A DNA stretch of 64,000 nt from Microbacterium sp. SY138. GTDB lineage: Bacteria > Actinomycetota > Actinomycetes > Actinomycetales > Microbacteriaceae. The stretch is taken from NCBI RefSeq assembly GCF_039729145.1, contig NZ_CP155793.1, positions 1,178,001-1,242,000 of the forward strand, read 5' to 3'. The notes below the pieces were generated by a model, which was given only the letters and a program-made list of their open reading frames with translations, did not search any database and was not told where the DNA came from. Positions within the stretch are counted from its first letter, which is position 1, and every line of letters begins with the position of its first letter. The translations under genes and the position numbers were made by a program. Below, one piece after another: positions 1 through 9,400 of the stretch.

Positions 1-250
1 CGTCGACGGCTTCATCGCTGCCTCCGAGCCAGAGTCCGGCGATCGCGAAGGCCAGGTAGATCGCGGCGAAGATCGCGAAGAGGGCCTGGTAGCTCACGCC
101 CGCGGCGAGGAGGAATCCGTTGTGCTGCAGGAAGTGGCGCCAGACGCGCACGGGGAACAGTCCGAGGGTGCGCTGCGTCAGCGCGGTCGCGCGCTCGACG
201 GCCGCATCGAGGCGACCGGGGTCGGTCGCGGAGCCATCGGGTTCGGACAC
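1..250 (-). CDS. YihY/virulence factor BrkB family membrane protein (partial, N-terminus only)
   Basis: Only the first 83 codons lie in the window; the rest runs off the left edge. After an acidic cytoplasmic start, the sequence has the family hallmark RHFLQHNGFLLAAGVSYQAL followed by a hydrophobic segment (FAIFAAIYLAFAIAGLWLGG). The family are multi-pass membrane proteins once called RNase BN; their function is poorly defined. The GTG start is fixed by an in-frame TAG four codons upstream and by a TAGGGT hexamer 6 nt before it, which suggests a leaderless mRNA. It lies downstream of sdhB on the same strand, separated by a hairpin terminator. Confidence 0.8.
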   Translation of the reverse strand, partial: MSEPDGSATDPGRLDAAVERATALTQRTLGLFPVRVWRHFLQHNGFLLAAGVSYQALFAIFAAIYLAFAIAGLWLGGSDEAVD

Positions 251-256
251 CTCCCC

Positions 257-262
257 ACCCTA
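257..262 (-). promoter_or_regulatory. -10 hexamer TAGGGT for the YihY-family gene
   Basis: TAGGGT ends 6 nt before the GTG start at 250, so transcription would begin at or next to the start codon (leaderless). Confidence 0.5.
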
Positions 263-299
263 TCCAAGAGCGGAACGGGCGTGAGCAGGGCAGGAACGC

Positions 300-334
300 A
301 GAACAGGCGGCCCCGGAAGGGGACCGCCTGTTCT
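300..334. terminator. Terminator hairpin after sdhB
   Basis: Arms AGAACAGGCGGCCCC and GGGGACCGCCTGTTCT pair around GGAA with a single bulged A. It lies 22 nt past the sdhB stop and ends the sdh operon before the next minus-strand gene. Confidence 0.75.
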
Positions 335-356
335 CGCGTTGTTGCCTGTCGCGGCG

Positions 357-1124
357 TCAGGGGCGACCTCGGAGCACGGCCTGCTTGACCTCGGCGATCG
401 CCTTGGTCACCTCGATGCCACGGGGGCAGGCCTCGGAGCAGTTGAAGGTGGTGCGGCAGCGCCACACGCCTTCCTTGTCGTTGAGGATGTCGAGGCGGAC
501 AGCCGCGTTGTCGTCACGGGAGTCGAAGATGAAGCGGTGCGCGTTGACGATCGCCGCCGGCCCGAAATACTGGCCGTCGGTCCAGAACACGGGGCACGAC
601 GAGGTGCACGCGGCGCACAGGATGCACTTGGTGGTGTCGTCGAAGATCTCGCGGTCGGCGATGGACTGGACGCGCTCCTTGCCCTTCTCCGGAACGGAGC
701 TGGCGACGAGGAACGGCTGCACCTCGCGGTACGACGCGAAGAACGGCTCCATGTCGACGACGAGGTCCTTCTCGAGCGGCAGACCCTTGATCGCCTCGAC
801 GTAGATCGGCTTCGAGATGTCGAGGTCCTTGATCAGCGTCTTGCAGGCCAGGCGGTTGCGGCCGTTGATGCGCATGGCGTCGGAGCCGCAGATGCCGTGG
901 GCACACGAGCGCCGGAAGGTGAGCGAGCCGTCGACCTCCCACTTGATCTTGTGCAGGGCGTCGAGCACGCGGTCGGTGGAGTAGAGCTCCACGTCGTAGT
1001 CGACCCAGTGCGGCTCGGAGTCGACCTCCGGGTTGAACCGGCGGATGTTGAACGTGACGATGAAGGACTGGATGCCGGTCTCTTCGGTCGTATCGGCAGG
1101 TGCCTCTGCGATGGCGGTCGACAT
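357..1124 (-). CDS. sdhB: Succinate dehydrogenase iron-sulfur subunit
   Basis: This 255-residue protein passes electrons from SdhA flavin to quinone in the membrane-bound succinate:quinone oxidoreductase (TCA cycle and respiratory chain). The cysteine sets are present in order: CAHGICGSDAM for the 2Fe-2S ferredoxin domain, then CILCAACTSSCP and CRTTFNCSEACP for the 4Fe-4S and 3Fe-4S clusters. Length is normal. It is the last gene of sdhCDAB, starting 2 nt after the sdhA stop, and is followed by a strong hairpin terminator. Confidence 0.97.
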   Translation of the reverse strand: MSTAIAEAPADTTEETGIQSFIVTFNIRRFNPEVDSEPHWVDYDVELYSTDRVLDALHKIKWEVDGSLTFRRSCAHGICGSDAMRINGRNRLACKTLIKDLDISKPIYVEAIKGLPLEKDLVVDMEPFFASYREVQPFLVASSVPEKGKERVQSIADREIFDDTTKCILCAACTSSCPVFWTDGQYFGPAAIVNAHRFIFDSRDDNAAVRLDILNDKEGVWRCRTTFNCSEACPRGIEVTKAIAEVKQAVLRGRP

Positions 1125-1126
1125 GC

Positions 1127-2953
1127 TCAGTACTTCCTCTCCATCGGCGGGTAGTTGAACTCGCCCTGATCGTTCTTCGTGAAGACGACCGGTTTCCAGT
1201 CGAGCTTGATGTGGTCGCTCGGCGTGGAGGAGTGCGGATCACCGGTCAGGTAAGCCATGGTGTGCTTCATGTACTTCTCGTCGTTGCGCTTCGGGAAGTC
1301 GTCGCGCATGTGGCCGCCGCGGCTCTCCTCGCGGTTCTGCGCGGCGTAGACGACGACCTCGGCGATGTCGAGGAGGAAGCCCAGCTCGACGGCTTCGAGC
1401 AGGTCGGTGTTGAACCGCTGACCCTTGTCGTCGACGTGCACGTTCTTGTAGCGCTCACGCAGCTCGGCGATGACGCCGAGCACGTGCTGGAGGGAGTCGT
1501 GCGTGCGGAACACCTGCGCGCCCTTGTCCATCTCGTCCTGCAGCGTCTTGCGCAGGACGGCGATGCGCTCGGTGCCCTGGTTGTTGCGCAGGTCCTCGAG
1601 CATGCCCGACACGAAGCCGGCGGGGTTCTCGGGGAGGGGGACGAACTCGGCGGTCTTGACGTACTCGACGGCGTTGCGGCCGGCGCGCTTGCCGAAGACG
1701 TTGATGTCGAGCAGCGAGTTGGTGCCGAGGCGGTTGGCGCCGTGCACCGAGACGCATGCGCACTCGCCCGCGGCGTAGAGGCCGGGGACGACGGTGGTGT
1801 TGTCCGCGAGGACCTCGCCGTCGTTGTTGGTCGGGATGCCGCCCATCGCGTAGTGCGCGGTGGGCATCACGGGCACGGGCTCGACGACCGGGTCGACACC
1901 GAGGTACGTGCGGGCGAACTCGGTGATGTCGGGGAGCTTGGTCTCGAGCACCTCGGCGCCCAGGTGCGTGCAGTCGAGCAGCACGTAGTCCTTGTGGGGG
2001 CCGGCGCCGCGCCCGTCCAGGACCTCCTGCACCATGCAGCGCGCGACGATGTCACGCGGGGCGAGGTCCTTGATGGTGGGGGCGTAGCGCTCCATGAAGC
2101 GCTCACCGGAGGCGTTGCGCAGGATCGCGCCTTCGCCTCGTGCGCCCTCGGTGAGGAGGATGCCGAGACCGGCGAGCCCGGTCGGGTGGAACTGGAAGAA
2201 CTCCAGGTCCTCGAGGGGGAGTCCCTTGCGCCACACGATGCCGACGCCGTCACCCGTGAGGGTGTGCGCGTTCGAGGTGGTCTTGAAGATCTTGCCGAAA
2301 CCGCCGGTCGCGAAGATCACGGCCTTGGCCTGGAAGACGTGCAGCTCGCCGGTGGCCAGGTCATATGCGACGACGCCGGAGACCTGGGTCTTGCCGTCGG
2401 CGTCCTTCACCGTGAGCAGGTCGAGCACGTAGAACTCGTTGAAGAAGTTGATGCCGAGCTTGACGCAGTTCTGGAACAGCGTCTGCAGGATCATGTGGCC
2501 GGTGCGGTCGGCGGCGTAGCAGGCCCGGCGGACCGGGGTCTTGCCGTGCTCGGCCGTGTGACCGCCGAAGCGACGCTGGTCGATCTTTCCCTCGGGCGTG
2601 CGGTTGAACGGGAGGCCCATGTTCTCGAGGTCGATGACCGCGTCGATGGCCTCCTTCGCGAGGATCTCGGCAGCGTCCTGGTCGACGAGGTAGTCGCCGC
2701 CCTTCACGGTGTCGAAGGTGTGCCACTCCCAGGAGTCCTCTTCGACGTTCGCGAGGGCTGCCGCCATGCCGCCCTGCGCCGCACCGGTGTGCGAGCGCGT
2801 GGGGTACAGCTTGGAGATCACCGCGGTCTTCGCGCCCGGGCCCGCTTCGATGGCGGCACGCATGCCCGCTCCACCGGCTCCCACGATCACGATGTCGAAC
2901 TGGTGGTAGTGCACGCCGTCACGGACGACGGAATCCTGCGTCTCGGTAGTCAC
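1127..2953 (-). CDS. sdhA: Succinate dehydrogenase flavoprotein subunit
   Basis: The 608-residue catalytic subunit oxidises succinate to fumarate. The N-terminal dinucleotide fold is [26 protein letters not shown] contains the histidine that binds FAD covalently; FHPTGLAG and [11 protein letters not shown] are active-site regions. The reading frame is open well upstream, but the GTG at 2953 is chosen because the family begins only a few residues before the Rossmann motif, and a GAAGAAGG ribosome site lies just upstream. It follows sdhD by 17 nt. Confidence 0.96.
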   Translation of the reverse strand: MTTETQDSVVRDGVHYHQFDIVIVGAGGAGMRAAIEAGPGAKTAVISKLYPTRSHTGAAQGGMAAALANVEEDSWEWHTFDTVKGGDYLVDQDAAEILAKEAIDAVIDLENMGLPFNRTPEGKIDQRRFGGHTAEHGKTPVRRACYAADRTGHMILQTLFQNCVKLGINFFNEFYVLDLLTVKDADGKTQVSGVVAYDLATGELHVFQAKAVIFATGGFGKIFKTTSNAHTLTGDGVGIVWRKGLPLEDLEFFQFHPTGLAGLGILLTEGARGEGAILRNASGERFMERYAPTIKDLAPRDIVARCMVQEVLDGRGAGPHKDYVLLDCTHLGAEVLETKLPDITEFARTYLGVDPVVEPVPVMPTAHYAMGGIPTNNDGEVLADNTTVVPGLYAAGECACVSVHGANRLGTNSLLDINVFGKRAGRNAVEYVKTAEFVPLPENPAGFVSGMLEDLRNNQGTERIAVLRKTLQDEMDKGAQVFRTHDSLQHVLGVIAELRERYKNVHVDDKGQRFNTDLLEAVELGFLLDIAEVVVYAAQNREESRGGHMRDDFPKRNDEKYMKHTMAYLTGDPHSSTPSDHIKLDWKPVVFTKNDQGEFNYPPMERKY

Positions 2954-2970
2954 TTCTCGTATGCCTTCTT

Positions 2971-3420
2971 CTAGTTCCCGACGATCGCGGCGCATTCGGA
3001 CCAGAGGACGCTGTCCTCGGTCACACCCAGGCACGGGTCGAACGTGAAGACCACGAGCGTGCCGAGGATGATGAGCAGGCCGGCGGCCAGCCCGAGCGCC
3101 CAGACCAGCGCCTTGCGCGCCGTGCTGTTCGTCACGTAGTCGTTCACGATGGTGCGCATGCCGTTGGCGCCGTGGATGAGTGCGAGCCACAGCATCAGCA
3201 CATCCCACCACTGCCAGAACGGCGTGGCGAACTTGCCCGCGATGAACGCGAAGTCGAGGGCGTGGATGCCTTCGCCGACCATGAGGTTGACGAACAGGTG
3301 ACCGAAGATCAGCACGACGAGCACGACGCCCGAGACGCGCATGAAGATCCAGCCCCACTTCTCGAGGTTGACGCCGCGGCGACGACGAGCCGGGGCGGCG
3401 GTGATGGTCTGTGCAGACAT
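2971..3420 (-). CDS. sdhD: Succinate dehydrogenase hydrophobic membrane anchor subunit
   Basis: This 149-residue anchor has a basic N-terminus ([14 protein letters not shown]) and three hydrophobic segments, including [19 protein letters not shown] with a candidate heme-ligating His and [20 protein letters not shown]. With SdhC it binds quinone and ties SdhAB to the membrane. The start is the ATG overlapping the sdhC stop by one base (TGATG), giving translational coupling. The C-terminal tail has two Cys residues (FDPCLGV, WSECAAI), which I cannot explain. Confidence 0.9.
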   Translation of the reverse strand: MSAQTITAAPARRRRGVNLEKWGWIFMRVSGVVLVVLIFGHLFVNLMVGEGIHALDFAFIAGKFATPFWQWWDVLMLWLALIHGANGMRTIVNDYVTNSTARKALVWALGLAAGLLIILGTLVVFTFDPCLGVTEDSVLWSECAAIVGN

Positions 3421-3854
3421 CAGTGTCCCCCTCCGAATCCGGCGAACGCGAGCATCAGGTGGCGGGGCACGAAGCCGGCCATGATGATGCCCCACACCAG
3501 CAGGACGCCCCAGAACAGCTGGCGCTGGTACTTGGCGCCCTTCGACCAGAAGTCGACGGCGATGATGCGCAGGCCGTTCATCGCGTGGAACACGATGCCG
3601 GCGACGAGCACGACCTCACCGAGGGCCATGATCGGGTTCTTGTATGTCCCGATGACGGCGTTGTACGCCTCCGGTGACACCCTGATCAGCGCCGTGTCGA
3701 GCACGTGCACCAACAGGAAGAAGAAGATGGCGACTCCGGTGATGCGGTGAAGCACCCACGACCACATGCCTTCGCGACCCCGGTAGAGGGTGCCGCGGGG
3801 GGTCTTGGACGTGGTTTCCGAAATCGACGGTGTCAAGCGGGCGCTTGTGGACAC
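3420..3854 (-). CDS. sdhC: Succinate dehydrogenase cytochrome b556 subunit
   Basis: This 144-residue anchor is the first gene of sdhCDAB. It has the family motif [20 protein letters not shown] (start of the first membrane helix), then two more helices, with [14 protein letters not shown] carrying the conserved heme-ligand region. The GTG start is preceded by AGGGAGGA at a good distance, so this gene, unlike many neighbours, has a normal leader. The operon diverges from the guanylyltransferase gene. Confidence 0.93.
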   Translation of the reverse strand: MSTSARLTPSISETTSKTPRGTLYRGREGMWSWVLHRITGVAIFFFLLVHVLDTALIRVSPEAYNAVIGTYKNPIMALGEVVLVAGIVFHAMNGLRIIAVDFWSKGAKYQRQLFWGVLLVWGIIMAGFVPRHLMLAFAGFGGGH

Positions 3855-3900
3855 GGTCGTCCTCCCTGGATCGATGTGACTCGGTCGCGTGCGCTGCGCT

Positions 3901-3930
3901 TGTCCAAGTGTGAGCCTGTCGAAGTGTCAG
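3901..3930. repeat. Two direct repeats TGTC(C/G)AAGTGT in the sdhC/manC intergenic region
   Basis: TGTCCAAGTGTGAG (3901-3914) and TGTCGAAGTGTCAG (3917-3930) match at 12 of 14 positions, start to start 16 bp. They lie between divergent genes. They could be an operator, or a remnant of the GAGCCTGTCGAAG-type dispersed repeat I associate with Microbacteriaceae intergenic DNA. I cannot tell which. Confidence 0.4.
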
Positions 3931-4024
3931 GCACGCCCGATCGCTGTCCATCCTATTCCTGTCAGATCACTGGGAGCGACGAAGGGGAGCCTAAGTGTCT
4001 CGATGTCGAGATGATCGCTGCGGC

Positions 4025-4030
4025 TACCCT
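4025..4030 (+). promoter_or_regulatory. -10 hexamer TACCCT for the guanylyltransferase gene
   Basis: TACCCT lies 7 nt before the GTG at 4038, implying a leaderless transcript and supporting this start over the ATG at 4011. Confidence 0.5.
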
Positions 4031-4037
4031 GGGCAGG

Positions 4038-5153
4038 GTGAGCACACCCATCGAGGACTTTTACGCAGTGATCCCCGCCGGCGGCATCGGCAGCAGGCTG
4101 TGGCCGCTCTCTCGTGCGGATGCACCGAAGTTCCTGCATGACCTGACGGGATCCGGACACTCCTTGCTGCGCGACACCTGGGATCGGCTCGTGCCGCTCG
4201 CCGGTGCGGATCGGATCGCCGTGGTCACCGGCCGGGCTCACCGGGCGGCCGTCGAGGCGGAGTTGCCGGGGATCCCCGACCTGAACGTGTTCCTCGAGTC
4301 GGAGCCGCGCGAGTCGGCGGCCGCGATCGGGCTCGCCGCGGCCATCCTGCACCGTCGCAATCCCGACGTGATCATCGGCTCCTTCAGCGCGGACCACGTG
4401 ATCCGCGGCACCCGGGTGTTCGAGTTCGCCGTGCGCGATGCGGTCGAGGTGGCGCGTGAGGGCTACATCTGCACGATCGGCATCACGCCGACCGAGCCGG
4501 CGATCGGCTTCGGCTACATCAAGATGGGACCCGAGCTCGTCGTCGACGGTGCGCGTGAGGCCGCGCTGGTGGCGAGCTTCGTGGAGAAGCCCGACCTCGA
4601 GACCGCCAAGGCGTACATCGCCGACCGCGGCTACCTCTGGAACGCGGGCATGTTCATCGCCAAGGCCGGTGTGCTGCTGGAAGAGCTGGCCGTGAACGAG
4701 CCTGAGCTGCACGCGGGACTGCTCGAACTCGCCGAGGCCTGGGACGATCGCGACCGTCGTGGCCCCGCGGTCGATCGGATCTGGCCGCGACTGAAGAAGA
4801 TCGCCATCGACTACGCCGTCGCCGAGCCCGCCGCCCGACGGGGACGCCTCGCCGTGGTCCCCGGTCACTTCGACTGGGACGACGTGGGGGACTTCGCGTC
4901 GCTGACGAAGCTCATCACCAACGGTCGCAAGAACGACCTCGCCGTGCTCGGCCCGAACGCGCGGGTGCTCACGGATGGTGCGAGTGGGATCCTCGTCAGC
5001 CAGACGTCCCGCGTCATCAGCCTGGTGGGGGTGCAGGACATCGTCGTGGTCGACACCCCCGACGCGCTGCTGGTCACGACGGTGCAGAATGCGCAGCGGG
5101 TGAAGAGCGTCGTCGAGTCGCTCAAGCTCACCGGTCGCGGGGACGTGCTCTGA
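4038..5153 (+). CDS. manC: Mannose-1-phosphate guanylyltransferase
   Basis: The 371-residue enzyme makes GDP-mannose from GTP and mannose-1-phosphate for glycan and lipoglycan synthesis. The nucleotidyltransferase signature IPAGGIGSRLWPLSR opens the protein, FSADHVIR holds the metal-binding Asp, and VEKPDLETA and YLWNAGMFIA are typical of ManC. It lacks the C-terminal isomerase domain of bifunctional forms. The start is set by the -10 hexamer 7 nt upstream. It resembles M. tuberculosis Rv3264c. Confidence 0.92.
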   Translation: MSTPIEDFYAVIPAGGIGSRLWPLSRADAPKFLHDLTGSGHSLLRDTWDRLVPLAGADRIAVVTGRAHRAAVEAELPGIPDLNVFLESEPRESAAAIGLAAAILHRRNPDVIIGSFSADHVIRGTRVFEFAVRDAVEVAREGYICTIGITPTEPAIGFGYIKMGPELVVDGAREAALVASFVEKPDLETAKAYIADRGYLWNAGMFIAKAGVLLEELAVNEPELHAGLLELAEAWDDRDRRGPAVDRIWPRLKKIAIDYAVAEPAARRGRLAVVPGHFDWDDVGDFASLTKLITNGRKNDLAVLGPNARVLTDGASGILVSQTSRVISLVGVQDIVVVDTPDALLVTTVQNAQRVKSVVESLKLTGRGDVL

Positions 5154-5161
5154 CGTCTGCT

Positions 5162-5189
5162 CCGATGAGCAGGCGGAGACGCTCATCGG
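5162..5189. terminator. Hairpin after manC
   Basis: CCGATGAGC and GCTCATCGG pair around a 10-nt loop, just past the manC stop and followed by TGTCTTGATTTC. A moderate terminator candidate. Confidence 0.5.
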
Positions 5190-5313
5190 CTGTCTTGATT
5201 TCAGCTTGGTAACCATTGGCCAGCACGTGCGGCACGGGCGTGCACAAAAGCCGAAACAGTAGGTAACTTTGATCGATCCGCGATGGCCGCGGTTTCGTTG
5301 AGGGAGGCATCAG

Positions 5314-6435
5314 TTGACCATCTCCACCACCAAGAAGCTGCTCGGCGTCACCGTCGCCGCTGGCGTCGTCTTCGCACTCGCCGGTTGCGGCCAGGCTCCG
5401 ACAGACAAGCCCGCCGGCTCCGGCGAGCCGGTTGCCTCCGACTTCCTTCCCTGCCTCGTCTCCGACGCCGGCGGATGGAACGACAAGTCGTTCAACCAGT
5501 CCGCCAAGGAGGGCATGGACAGCGCCGCCAAGGAGCTGGACATCAAGCCGCTCGAGTTCGAGTCGGCCAATGACAACGACTACGCGCCGAACCTCGAGAC
5601 CGCGGTCTCGGAGGGCTGCTCGCTCATCGTCTCGGTCGGCTTCAAGCTGTCCGCCGCGACGGTCGAGTCGGCTCTCGCGAACCCCGACATCGACTACGCG
5701 ATCATCGACGACTGGGCCGACAACGACTTCGACGGCAACGTCGATGCTCCCAACATCAAGCCCCTGGTCTTCGACACGGCTCAGGCCGCATACCTCGGTG
5801 GTTACGCCGCCGCGTCCTGGTCCGCGCAGAGCGGCGTGAACAAGGTCGGCACCTTCGGTGGAATGCAGATTCCGTCGGTCGCCGTGTTCATGGACGGCTA
5901 CCAGCTCGGTGTCGAGAAGTACAACGAGGACAAGTCCGCTGCGGTCGAGGTCTTCGGCTGGGACGAGGCCACGCAGAAGGGCTCGTTCACGGGCGGCTTC
6001 GACGCGAACGACACCGCCAAGCAGACCGCACAGGGTGTGCTCGACCAGGGCGTCGACGTCATCCTCCCGGTCGGCGGCCCCGTCTACCAGAGCGCGGCTG
6101 CGGCGATCGCCGACAGCGGAAAGGACACCCTGATGCTCGGTGTCGACAGCGACCTCGCCGTCGCCGACCCGAGTGTCGCCGGCATCACGCTCGTCTCGAT
6201 CATGAAGGCGATCGACGTCGCCGTGAAGGACGCGACCATGGCCGCGGCCCAGGGCGAGTTCGACCCGGCCCCGTACGTGGGCACGCTCGAGAACGAGGGC
6301 GTCAAGCTCTCCGGCTTCGGCGACTTCGAGTCGAAGCTCCCGGAAGGTCTGACCGACGAGCTCAAGACTCTGCAGGAGCAGATCATCTCGGGCGACATCA
6401 AGGTGGAGTCCCCGAACTCCCCGACCTCCAAGTAA
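5314..6435 (+). CDS. BMP family nucleoside-binding lipoprotein (ABC transporter substrate-binding protein)
   Basis: This 373-residue protein captures nucleosides outside the membrane. It has a lipoprotein signal with lipobox LAGC (Cys 25). The fold resembles PnrA/YufN: VSDAGGWNDKSFNQSA near the start, VSVGFKL, VGTFGGMQIPSV and VILPVGGPVYQS are recognisable BMP motifs. The start is a TTG, chosen because AGGGAGG lies 6 nt upstream and the signal peptide begins there. ATPase and permease genes follow. A hairpin just after the stop may keep this transcript more abundant than the rest. Specificity is inferred from the salvage enzymes downstream. Confidence 0.9.
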   Translation: MTISTTKKLLGVTVAAGVVFALAGCGQAPTDKPAGSGEPVASDFLPCLVSDAGGWNDKSFNQSAKEGMDSAAKELDIKPLEFESANDNDYAPNLETAVSEGCSLIVSVGFKLSAATVESALANPDIDYAIIDDWADNDFDGNVDAPNIKPLVFDTAQAAYLGGYAAASWSAQSGVNKVGTFGGMQIPSVAVFMDGYQLGVEKYNEDKSAAVEVFGWDEATQKGSFTGGFDANDTAKQTAQGVLDQGVDVILPVGGPVYQSAAAAIADSGKDTLMLGVDSDLAVADPSVAGITLVSIMKAIDVAVKDATMAAAQGEFDPAPYVGTLENEGVKLSGFGDFESKLPEGLTDELKTLQEQIISGDIKVESPNSPTSK

Positions 6436-6452
6436 ATCCGTCGCAGTTCCCG

Positions 6453-6491
6453 CACGGGGCGAGTGGTGAGCAGGATGCCACTCGCCCCGTG
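6453..6491. terminator. Intercistronic hairpin between binding protein and ATPase genes
   Basis: CACGGGGCGAGTGG and CCACTCGCCCCGTG are perfect 14-bp arms with an 11-nt loop, 17 nt past the BMP stop. It may stop most transcripts or stabilise the upstream mRNA. Confidence 0.75.
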
Positions 6492-6520
6492 TCGTGGACG
6501 CACGATGATCCCCCTGGAAG

Positions 6521-6560
6521 ACTCGTCTGGATGGCTCTTCTGGATGACTCTTCTGGATAA
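6521..6560. repeat. Three tandem copies of CTC(T/G)TCTGGAT
   Basis: ACTCGTCTGGATGG, CTCTTCTGGATGA and CTCTTCTGGATAA follow each other directly upstream of the ATPase gene. The third copy merges into the -10 hexamer TAAGGT. Could be a binding site or a slippage product. Confidence 0.6.
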
Positions 6561-6563
6561 GGT
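6558..6563 (+). promoter_or_regulatory. -10 hexamer TAAGGT for the nucleoside ABC ATPase gene
   Basis: TAAGGT is 6 nt before the ATG at 6570, so the ATPase-permease-salvage genes probably have their own leaderless promoter in addition to read-through. Confidence 0.5.
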
Positions 6564-6569
6564 GCAGAT

Positions 6570-8084
6570 ATGAAGCTCGAACTTCGCGGCATCACCAAGC
6601 GATTCGGCACCCTCGTTGCCAACGACCACATCGATCTGGTGGTTGAACCGGGTGAGATCCACGCGCTGCTCGGTGAGAACGGCGCAGGCAAGTCCACCCT
6701 CATGAATGTCCTCTACGGCCTGTATCAGGCCGACGAGGGCGAGATCCTCCTCGACGACGAGGTGCAGCGCTTCCGCGGTCCCGGTGACGCGATGGCTGCG
6801 GGGATCGGCATGGTCCACCAGCACTTCATGCTCGTCCCGGTGTTCACCGTGGCCGAGAACGTCATGCTCGGACATGAGCAGACCAAGGCCCTCGGCACGC
6901 TCGACATCGCGAAGGCGCGAGAGCACGTGCGATCGGTCGCGGCCCGCTTCGGCTTCGACATCGACCCCGACGCGCTGGTCGGAGATCTTCCCGTCGGCGT
7001 GCAGCAGCGCGTCGAGATCATCAAGGCGCTGTCGCGTGACGCGAAGGTGCTCGTGTTCGACGAGCCCACCGCGGTGCTCACTCCGCAGGAGACGGACGAG
7101 CTGATGGGCATCATGCGTCAACTGCGTGACGAGGGCACGGCGATCGTGTTCATCACGCACAAGCTCCGTGAGGTCCGCGAGGTCGCGGACAAGATCACGA
7201 TCGTGCGCCTCGGCAAGGTCGTGGGTGAGGCTTCGCCCACAGCGACGAACTCCGAGCTGGCATCGCTCATGGTCGGCCGCGCGGTCGAGCTCACCGTGCA
7301 CAAGGAGCCGCCGCGCCTGGGCGAGGGCGGCTTCGAGGTCACGGGTCTGCGCGTTCTGACGCCCACCGGCGCCATCGTCGTCGACGGGGTCGATTTCGCC
7401 GTCCGGCCGGGGGAGGTGCTCGCGATCGCGGGCGTCCAGGGCAACGGTCAGACCGAGCTGGTGGAGGCCATCGTCGGTCTCGCCGCCCGTGTCGAAGGCA
7501 GCATCCGACTCGACGGCAACGAACTCGTAGGCAAGAGCGTGCGGGCGATCCTCGACGCCGGCGTCGGCTTCGTGCCGGAAGACCGGACGGAAGACGGCCT
7601 GGTGGCCGGATTCTCCGTCGCCGAGAACCTGATCCTCGACCGTTCGGACGACCCGGCGTTCAGCCGCGCCGGCACGCTGCGGCGTGGAGCACTCGACGAG
7701 TTCGCCCGTGCGCGCATCAAGGAGTACGACATCCGCACGCAGGGTCCCGAGACCCCCGCCGGCACGCTGTCCGGCGGAAACCAGCAGAAGGTCGTCATCG
7801 CCAGGGAGATGAGCCGCGATCTGCGCCTTCTCGTCGCGGCGCAGCCCACCCGCGGCGTGGACGTCGGCTCGATCGAGTTCATCCACAAGCGGATCATCGA
7901 GACGCGTGACGCGGGTGTGCCCGTGATCGTGGTCTCCACGGAGCTCGACGAGGTCGCAGCTCTCGCCGATCGGATCGCGGTCATGTACCGCGGCACGATA
8001 GTCGGCATCGTCCCCGGCGACACGCCTCGGGAGACGCTCGGACTCATGATGGCCGGAGCGGCCGAAGGGGAGGTGGCCGCGTGA
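6570..8084 (+). CDS. Nucleoside ABC transporter ATP-binding protein (two ATPase domains)
   Basis: This 504-residue protein has two ABC ATPase domains in tandem, as in the NupO/YufO and sugar-type (RbsA-like) families. Domain 1 (about residues 1-240) has Walker A GENGAGKST and Walker B VLVFDEPTAVL. Domain 2 (about 250-500) has a degenerate Walker A (GVQGNGQTE), signature LSGGNQQK, and AAQPTRGVDVGS where Walker B aspartate-proline is usual. Asymmetry of this kind is normal for the family. It powers the two permeases that follow, overlapping the first by GTGA. Confidence 0.93.
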   Translation: MKLELRGITKRFGTLVANDHIDLVVEPGEIHALLGENGAGKSTLMNVLYGLYQADEGEILLDDEVQRFRGPGDAMAAGIGMVHQHFMLVPVFTVAENVMLGHEQTKALGTLDIAKAREHVRSVAARFGFDIDPDALVGDLPVGVQQRVEIIKALSRDAKVLVFDEPTAVLTPQETDELMGIMRQLRDEGTAIVFITHKLREVREVADKITIVRLGKVVGEASPTATNSELASLMVGRAVELTVHKEPPRLGEGGFEVTGLRVLTPTGAIVVDGVDFAVRPGEVLAIAGVQGNGQTELVEAIVGLAARVEGSIRLDGNELVGKSVRAILDAGVGFVPEDRTEDGLVAGFSVAENLILDRSDDPAFSRAGTLRRGALDEFARARIKEYDIRTQGPETPAGTLSGGNQQKVVIAREMSRDLRLLVAAQPTRGVDVGSIEFIHKRIIETRDAGVPVIVVSTELDEVAALADRIAVMYRGTIVGIVPGDTPRETLGLMMAGAAEGEVAA

Positions 8085-9400
8085 GCGGAGCGACGCCCGG
8101 CGCAGGAGATGTGACCAAGGGGATCCCGCCGCAGGAGCTCGCCACGAGCACCGGCACGGTCCCGCGCGACCCTTCCGACGTGCCGCCGCCCCCGCGCGGC
8201 AACGTCATCCTCAAGGAGATCCTCCGCGGCAGTGCCGTGACCACGATCCTCGCGATCGTGCTGGCGCTCATCGTCGGCGGCATCCTCATCGCGCTGACGA
8301 ACGAAGACGTCCAGGCGGCATCCGTCTACTTCTTCGCGCAGCCCGGTGACACGTTCGTCGCCGCCTGGAACGCCGTCTACAACGGATACGAGGCGCTGTT
8401 CCGCGGGGCGATCTTCAACGCCCGTGGCGCGGACTTCGCGGCGCAGATCCGACCGCTCACCAACACGCTCGGCTTCGCGGCACCGCTCATCGCGGCCGGC
8501 CTCGGCGTCGCGCTGGCGTTCCGCGTCGGGCTGTTCAACATCGGTGCTCGCGGTCAGATGCTGATCGGCGTCGCCGTCGCCGCGCTGCTGACGTTCTCGC
8601 TCGACCTCCCGATCTGGCTGCACATCCCGGTCACGCTCATCGCCGGTATCGCGGGCGGTGCGCTCTGGGGTGCGATCGCGGGACTCATCAAGGCGCGCAC
8701 CGGTGCGCATGAGGTGATCCTCACGATCATGCTCAACTACATCGCGTACTACCTGCTGCTCTGGATGATCCGCACCCCGGGTCTGCTGCAGAAGCCGGGC
8801 ACCAACCAGGCCCTCGGATCGGCGACGCCGGAGAGCGCGCAGTTCCCGACGCTGCTCGGACCGCAGTTCCCCCTTCTCGACCTCGGCTTCGTGATCGTGA
8901 TCGTGGCGACCCTGTTCGTCTGGTGGCTCATCGAGCGCTCGTCGCTCGGCATGCGGATGCGCGCCGTGGGCGAGAACCCGCACGCCGCGCGGGCCGCGGG
9001 CATCAGCGTGCAGCGCATCTACGTGTACGCCATGCTCTTCGCGGGCGGCCTCGCGGGCCTCGCGGGCATGAATCAGATCCAGGGAGCGGTGACCACGGGT
9101 GTCACCGAGACGATCGACGCCGGCATCGGCTTCGACGCCATCACCGTCGCCCTCCTCGGGCGCAGTCGTGCCTGGGGCACGTTCGCCGCCGGCATCCTGT
9201 TCGGCGCGCTCAAGGCGGGGTCGTTCTCGATGCAGGCGCAGGACATCCCGGTCGACATCGTGCTCGTCGTGCAGTCGCTCGTCGTGCTGTTCATCGCCGC
9301 GCCGCCGCTGCTGCGCACGGTGTTCTTCCTCCCCAAGACCGATATCGAGAAGGCGGCACGGCTCAGAGCCAAGGCCGCGAAGAAGGCGGTGGCGGCATGA
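8081..9400 (+). CDS. Nucleoside ABC transporter permease 1
   Basis: A 439-residue membrane protein of the BPD_transp_2 family (NupP/YufP-like). It has a long polar N-terminus, then about nine hydrophobic segments; VGLFNIGARGQMLIG and MRAVGENPHAARAAGI are family motifs, the latter a cytoplasmic loop contacting the ATPase. The GTG start overlaps the ATPase stop by 4 nt and the stop overlaps the next gene by 4 nt, so the three transporter genes are translationally coupled. Confidence 0.92.
   Translation: MSGATPGAGDVTKGIPPQELATSTGTVPRDPSDVPPPPRGNVILKEILRGSAVTTILAIVLALIVGGILIALTNEDVQAASVYFFAQPGDTFVAAWNAVYNGYEALFRGAIFNARGADFAAQIRPLTNTLGFAAPLIAAGLGVALAFRVGLFNIGARGQMLIGVAVAALLTFSLDLPIWLHIPVTLIAGIAGGALWGAIAGLIKARTGAHEVILTIMLNYIAYYLLLWMIRTPGLLQKPGTNQALGSATPESAQFPTLLGPQFPLLDLGFVIVIVATLFVWWLIERSSLGMRMRAVGENPHAARAAGISVQRIYVYAMLFAGGLAGLAGMNQIQGAVTTGVTETIDAGIGFDAITVALLGRSRAWGTFAAGILFGALKAGSFSMQAQDIPVDIVLVVQSLVVLFIAAPPLLRTVFFLPKTDIEKAARLRAKAAKKAVAA

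Noticed and set aside
1100..2974. A 624-codon plus-strand frame opposite sdhA, and similar long antisense frames opposite other genes
   Set aside because: Same cause. Its sequence is Arg/Val/Asp-rich without recognisable domains.
6570..8084. Inactivated second ATPase domain in the nucleoside transporter
   Set aside because: A degenerate second domain is normal for this two-domain ATPase family.
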